Assembly (NCBI GenBank): GCA_947254645.1
Contig: CAMYDW010000002.1
Coordinates: 62,001-126,000 of the forward strand
DNA from: an uncultured Peptococcaceae bacterium
GTDB lineage: Bacteria; Bacillota; Peptococcia; Peptococcales; Peptococcaceae
Reading direction: 5' to 3'
Length of the DNA: 64,000 bases
Part shown: in pieces, positions 61,421 to 64,000 of the stretch
Numbering within the stretch: position 1 is the stretch's first letter
Layout: the number at the start of each line of letters is the position of its first letter
Notes under the pieces: model-generated
What the model was told of the DNA's origin: nothing
Databases searched by the model: none
Seen by the model: only the letters and a program-made list of their open reading frames with translations
Program-made: the position numbers and the translations under genes

Positions 61421-61639
61421 ATGGCAAAAGTATGTCCTATATGTGGAAGCCATTCTCTTGGTCAAATCGGATTTAAAAGATATTTTTGTGCAGAGTGCTG
61501 CCATGAAGTCTTTATTAGTAAGCAAAAGAATTTAGTGTACTACCCAAGTCCTGACGGCGAAATGCGTGTGGTAGGGCATATTGGTGAAGTGGCACAAACC
61601 TACGCCAAAGCAAAGAGTCAAACTTTAGCGTGGACATAA
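61421..61639 (+). CDS. Small zinc-ribbon protein
   Basis: The 72-residue product has two CxxC pairs (CPICG at 5-9; CAECC near 24-28), a likely zinc ribbon, and a short beta-rich tail. AAGGAGG precedes the ATG at 61421. It lies close after the ABC operon and may be cotranscribed. No partner is known. Confidence 0.8.
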   Translation: MAKVCPICGSHSLGQIGFKRYFCAECCHEVFISKQKNLVYYPSPDGEMRVVGHIGEVAQTYAKAKSQTLAWT

Positions 61640-61677
61640 AAAAAGAAAGCGTCCTGTGTTAGTACAGGGCGCTTTTT
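61640..61677 (+). terminator. Terminator
   Basis: AAGCGTCCTGT pairs with ACAGGGCGCTT, then T residues. Confidence 0.85.
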
Positions 61678-61774
61678 GGTTATAATTTGACTATATGCAA
61701 TAGTTGTTAATGAGTATAATAGGGCTAGTAAGATTGTATATAAAAATGAGGACAAATTTAGGGAGTGACACATC

Positions 61775-61996
61775 ATGGGACAACAAGTAGATTTACGTGG
61801 CGTTGGGCAAGAAGAGCATTGTGAGGATTTAAAGGAAGTCGCATCCAAGGTGGGCGTGCAAGTCGTTTGCAATGATGATGACGCACATGAACACGAAGAT
61901 GAAGGCGGCCTCCATTTGCCTGAAAGCGAAGAATGTGAAGACAGCAAAGAAGTCGCTTCAAAATTCGGCGTACAAGTGGTCTGTGACGATGAATAA
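61775..61996 (+). CDS. Small acidic protein with an internal tandem repeat
   Basis: The 73-residue product is very acidic and contains two copies of one unit: CEDLKEVASKVGVQVVC near residues 16-32 and CEDSKEVASKFGVQVVC near 54-70. The two Cys of each unit are 15 residues apart. A His/Glu/Asp-rich linker (DDDAHEHEDEGG) joins them. GGGAG precedes the ATG. No family is recognised; metal binding or redox roles are possible. Confidence 0.75.
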   Translation: MGQQVDLRGVGQEEHCEDLKEVASKVGVQVVCNDDDAHEHEDEGGLHLPESEECEDSKEVASKFGVQVVCDDE

Positions 61997-62006
61997 ACAA
62001 AGGAAA

Positions 62007-62045
62007 AAGAACCGATACATCTGTGGATGTGTCGGTTCTTTTTTT
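62007..62045. terminator. Bidirectional terminator
   Basis: AAGAACCGATACATC pairs with GATGTGTCGGTTCTT (one mismatch), with T residues outside, between convergent genes. Confidence 0.88.
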
Positions 62046-63171
62046 ATGCTTGATTCATATCGGTATCTGCCACAAGATGGGCATAGCAGCTGGCAATGTC
62101 TTTGTAATCCAAGGACAGGACGCTGTTTTTTAGCCCTGGTGTGTTCTGTGCGGCATTGATGACTTGTTCATATTCTGCTTGGGAGAGGGGCTCTACTTCC
62201 CCAAGGATGTCCCACAAAAATTCTTGGAGGGCATCTAAATTTGGCAAATAAAGGCTTTGCAGCACCACATCACCAACGACCTTGTGTCGGTCTAAGAGGA
62301 AGGCGATGAAAGGTGGAATCATCAGTCCATAGGCTTTGCCGAGAGACATCTCCTTGACATAGGTCAATGGCGTGGCCAATGCTTCGAGGGTGTTGGCGCC
62401 AACCATGGCAATCGCCAGTCCTGTTTGATTGGCTGCGAGGAGCAGGTGCTCATCGTGCCAAAGGGACATGGATTTGTCGGTGGCAGTCAGGCTATCAAAT
62501 AAATCGCTCATGCCACCAAGGGCAGCCACCCCAAGACAATCGCTGATGGGATTGGCTTTTTCTGAGGCTAAGGCTTCCACTGCACGCCCCAAGGTGTGCA
62601 GGTAGCATTCGATGACCTTTTCTTCGCTGAGATTTGCCATGTAGCGTGGGTCAATCAATGCCAGATAAGGCAATAACAAACGATTGCGTACCAAGGTCAG
62701 GTGGTCTAGGCCTGTTTGGGCGATATGCACCTCATCGGTCACCTCGGTGCCACCACCTGGCATCGTGGGAATGCAGATGACAGGAATCGCACGCTCGATA
62801 GTGGACACCAAAAGGGTCGCTTCGTCAATATTCTGTGCCGCCAAAAGGGCAATGGCCTTGGCGGTTTCTAAGGTAGAAATCCCGCCGATGGCAACAATAA
62901 AATCGACGCTTGTTTCACGTGCAAGGGCTGCACCTGCCTCTAAATTGGCGATATTAGGCGCCGTTCTTCTGGTGTGATGATAGAGGGTGCGATGAATCCC
63001 ATTGTATTCAAGGCAAAAAAGCGTCTCCTGAATAGCTGGATGAGTATCTTCTAAATGTGCATCCAAAACAACCAAGGCGCTACTGCCAAGGCTGGTAATG
63101 AGTGTGGCATTTTCAGCAAGGGCATCTTGTTCAAAAATCACCCTTGTACGCAACTCGTAGGACATTTGCAT
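62044..63171 (-). CDS. Iron-alcohol-dehydrogenase-like protein lacking the metal ligands
   Basis: The 375-residue product has the overall alcohol dehydrogenase fold (GGISTLETAKAIA near 96-108, IPTMPGGGTEVT near 134, ANPISD near 206). The metal ligand positions are changed: the Asp and His of the first pair are His192 and Arg196, and the two later His positions fall in GANTLEAL and SLGKAYG. The nucleotide loop is GGIS rather than GGGS. It is probably not a normal dehydrogenase and may bind another ligand. AGGAGGAG lies upstream. Confidence 0.8.
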   Translation of the reverse strand: MQMSYELRTRVIFEQDALAENATLITSLGSSALVVLDAHLEDTHPAIQETLFCLEYNGIHRTLYHHTRRTAPNIANLEAGAALARETSVDFIVAIGGISTLETAKAIALLAAQNIDEATLLVSTIERAIPVICIPTMPGGGTEVTDEVHIAQTGLDHLTLVRNRLLLPYLALIDPRYMANLSEEKVIECYLHTLGRAVEALASEKANPISDCLGVAALGGMSDLFDSLTATDKSMSLWHDEHLLLAANQTGLAIAMVGANTLEALATPLTYVKEMSLGKAYGLMIPPFIAFLLDRHKVVGDVVLQSLYLPNLDALQEFLWDILGEVEPLSQAEYEQVINAAQNTPGLKNSVLSLDYKDIASCYAHLVADTDMNQA

Positions 63172-63279
63172 GGGAGATACTCCTCCTTTCTAGCATTTAA
63201 TTTCCTCTATATTATCGCCGATATGCTCGGAGATTGCAAATAGTTTTTATAGCGATATAAGCATAGCACGATATTAAAA

Positions 63280-63936
63280 TTAAATAATTCTTTTCCCTTG
63301 ATAGGACAAATCGCCCCAATCACAAAGGGCCTGTCCATTGCACCAATTTTGGATATCCTCTTCAGCCTGGGCACACTCCTCGGCAGGAATATAGAGATGA
63401 TAGTGTACATCGGCATCGTAGGTGGTATCGGTGAGCAGCCATGGCTTTTGTTCAAGGTAATGGCTCACAGTGCCTTGGAAGGTGTAGGCGACAGTGAGGG
63501 TAAGGGCCTTGTGGCGTGTCCAGGTGGTGATTTCTCCCGCTTCGATGGCGAGGGTCGCCCCTTTGGTATACGCACGGATGAGTCCACCAGCACCGAGCTT
63601 GACGCCGCCAAAGTATCGCACCACGGCAATCACCACATCCGTCAGCCCTGCTTTTTTGAGTACTTCTAGCATCGGCACCCCTGCAGTGCCAGAGGGCTCG
63701 CCATCATCAGAAAAGCGCATAGAGAGCCCGCCCTTGCCAACGATGTAGGCAGAGCATACATGGGTCGCCTGTGGATGCTGGTGGCGAATCATCACGACAA
63801 AATCATGGGCATCTTTTTCAGAGGTGACAGGCTGTGTGTAGCCAATGAAGCGTGATTTTTCGATGATGCATTCCTTTTCACCAAAATGTGCGACACTTAA
63901 AAATTCTTCTGGGGATTGAGGGTCAAATGGATTCAT
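63280..63936 (-). CDS. YigZ/IMPACT-family protein
   Basis: The 218-residue product has the IMPACT-type N-terminal domain with the motif FSDDGEPSGTAGVPML near 75-90 and VVRYFGGVKLGAGGL, then a second small domain. Function is unsettled, possibly translation-related. The ATG at 63936 with AAAGGAG upstream is preferred over the open frame to 63984. Confidence 0.93.
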   Translation of the reverse strand: MNPFDPQSPEEFLSVAHFGEKECIIEKSRFIGYTQPVTSEKDAHDFVVMIRHQHPQATHVCSAYIVGKGGLSMRFSDDGEPSGTAGVPMLEVLKKAGLTDVVIAVVRYFGGVKLGAGGLIRAYTKGATLAIEAGEITTWTRHKALTLTVAYTFQGTVSHYLEQKPWLLTDTTYDADVHYHLYIPAEECAQAEEDIQNWCNGQALCDWGDLSYQGKRII

Positions 63937-63951
63937 AAAAACTCCTTTAAA

Positions 63952-63978
63952 AAAACGACCTGCATGCACAGGTCGTTT
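63952..63978. terminator. Hairpin at the right end
   Basis: AAACGACCTG pairs with CAGGTCGTTT around GCATGCA, with A and T residues outside. It lies upstream of the YigZ gene, so it terminates a gene to the right of the window. Confidence 0.6.
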
Positions 63979-64000
63979 GATCATTATGCGTGAGATTCTT

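Noticed and set aside
1..64000. CRISPR array
   Set aside because: No regularly spaced direct repeats were seen; the repeats found are pairs or triplets in promoters.

Overview
The window looks like a chromosome segment from an anaerobic, amino-acid- and lactate-using member of the Firmicutes. Core genes have middling GC and strong AGGAGG-type ribosome sites. They encode an NAD-type glutamate dehydrogenase, acetate kinase, the LutABC lactate oxidation complex, a branched-chain amino acid carrier with its transaminase, and haem made from sirohaem by the AhbA-D route. A tRNA-Trp-type T-box, a WalJ/HtrA pair and YtrA-type GntR control also fit Firmicutes. Negativicutes or Peptococcaceae-like clostridia both fit; no outer-membrane or sporulation gene settles it.

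Layout. 1-4913 is accessory DNA on the minus strand: a double DNA methyltransferase running off the left edge, a DUF4143 ATPase, a TnpV protein and a double-XRE regulator, probably one end of an integrated element. 5131-8050 is a phage-derived cassette: DUF1659, DUF2922, a small membrane protein, a phiLC3-type holin, an amidase with an SLH-like tail, an ArpU-like protein and a sigma-region-4-like protein. 8089-23255 holds a two-domain PPK2 enzyme with a lysine-rich tail, TrpB2 behind a T-box, an AT-rich orphan, a patatin, a TrpXYZ-like ABC importer, ackA, a HAD phosphatase with thiM, a YheO-type regulator, ilvE and brnQ. 23710-32368 holds a nucleoid-associated protein, a DMT exporter, a thioredoxin, an SPFH/DUF1648/RHH operon, small stress proteins and a SWIM-SNF2 helicase.

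32614-45281 holds walJ-htrA, the haem operon (a DUF3783-like gene, then ahbC, ahbD, ahbA, ahbB), gdhA, an HD hydrolase, a membrane-anchored protein with a broken paralogue, an iron alcohol dehydrogenase, a second DMT exporter and a SixA-CHAD fusion. 45670-63936 holds lutABC, two micro-ORFs, tRNA-Gly(CCC), lepB, a lipoprotein, citrate synthase, murA, a cell-wall protein with a transglutaminase fold, an XRE/membrane-protein pair, a YtrA-type GntR-ABC operon, a zinc-ribbon protein, a small acidic repeat protein, an alcohol-dehydrogenase homologue that has lost its metal ligands, and a YigZ protein.

Together the core genes suggest a cell that deaminates glutamate and branched-chain amino acids, oxidises lactate, makes ATP through acetate kinase, salvages tryptophan or indole, and handles polyphosphate (PPK2; CHAD). 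The most unusual items are the double methyltransferase, the lysine-rich PPK2 tail, the haem operon with an uncharacterised leading gene, the lutA codon-usage break, the metal-less alcohol-dehydrogenase homologue, and the tandem palindromes in front of the SPFH-RHH operon.
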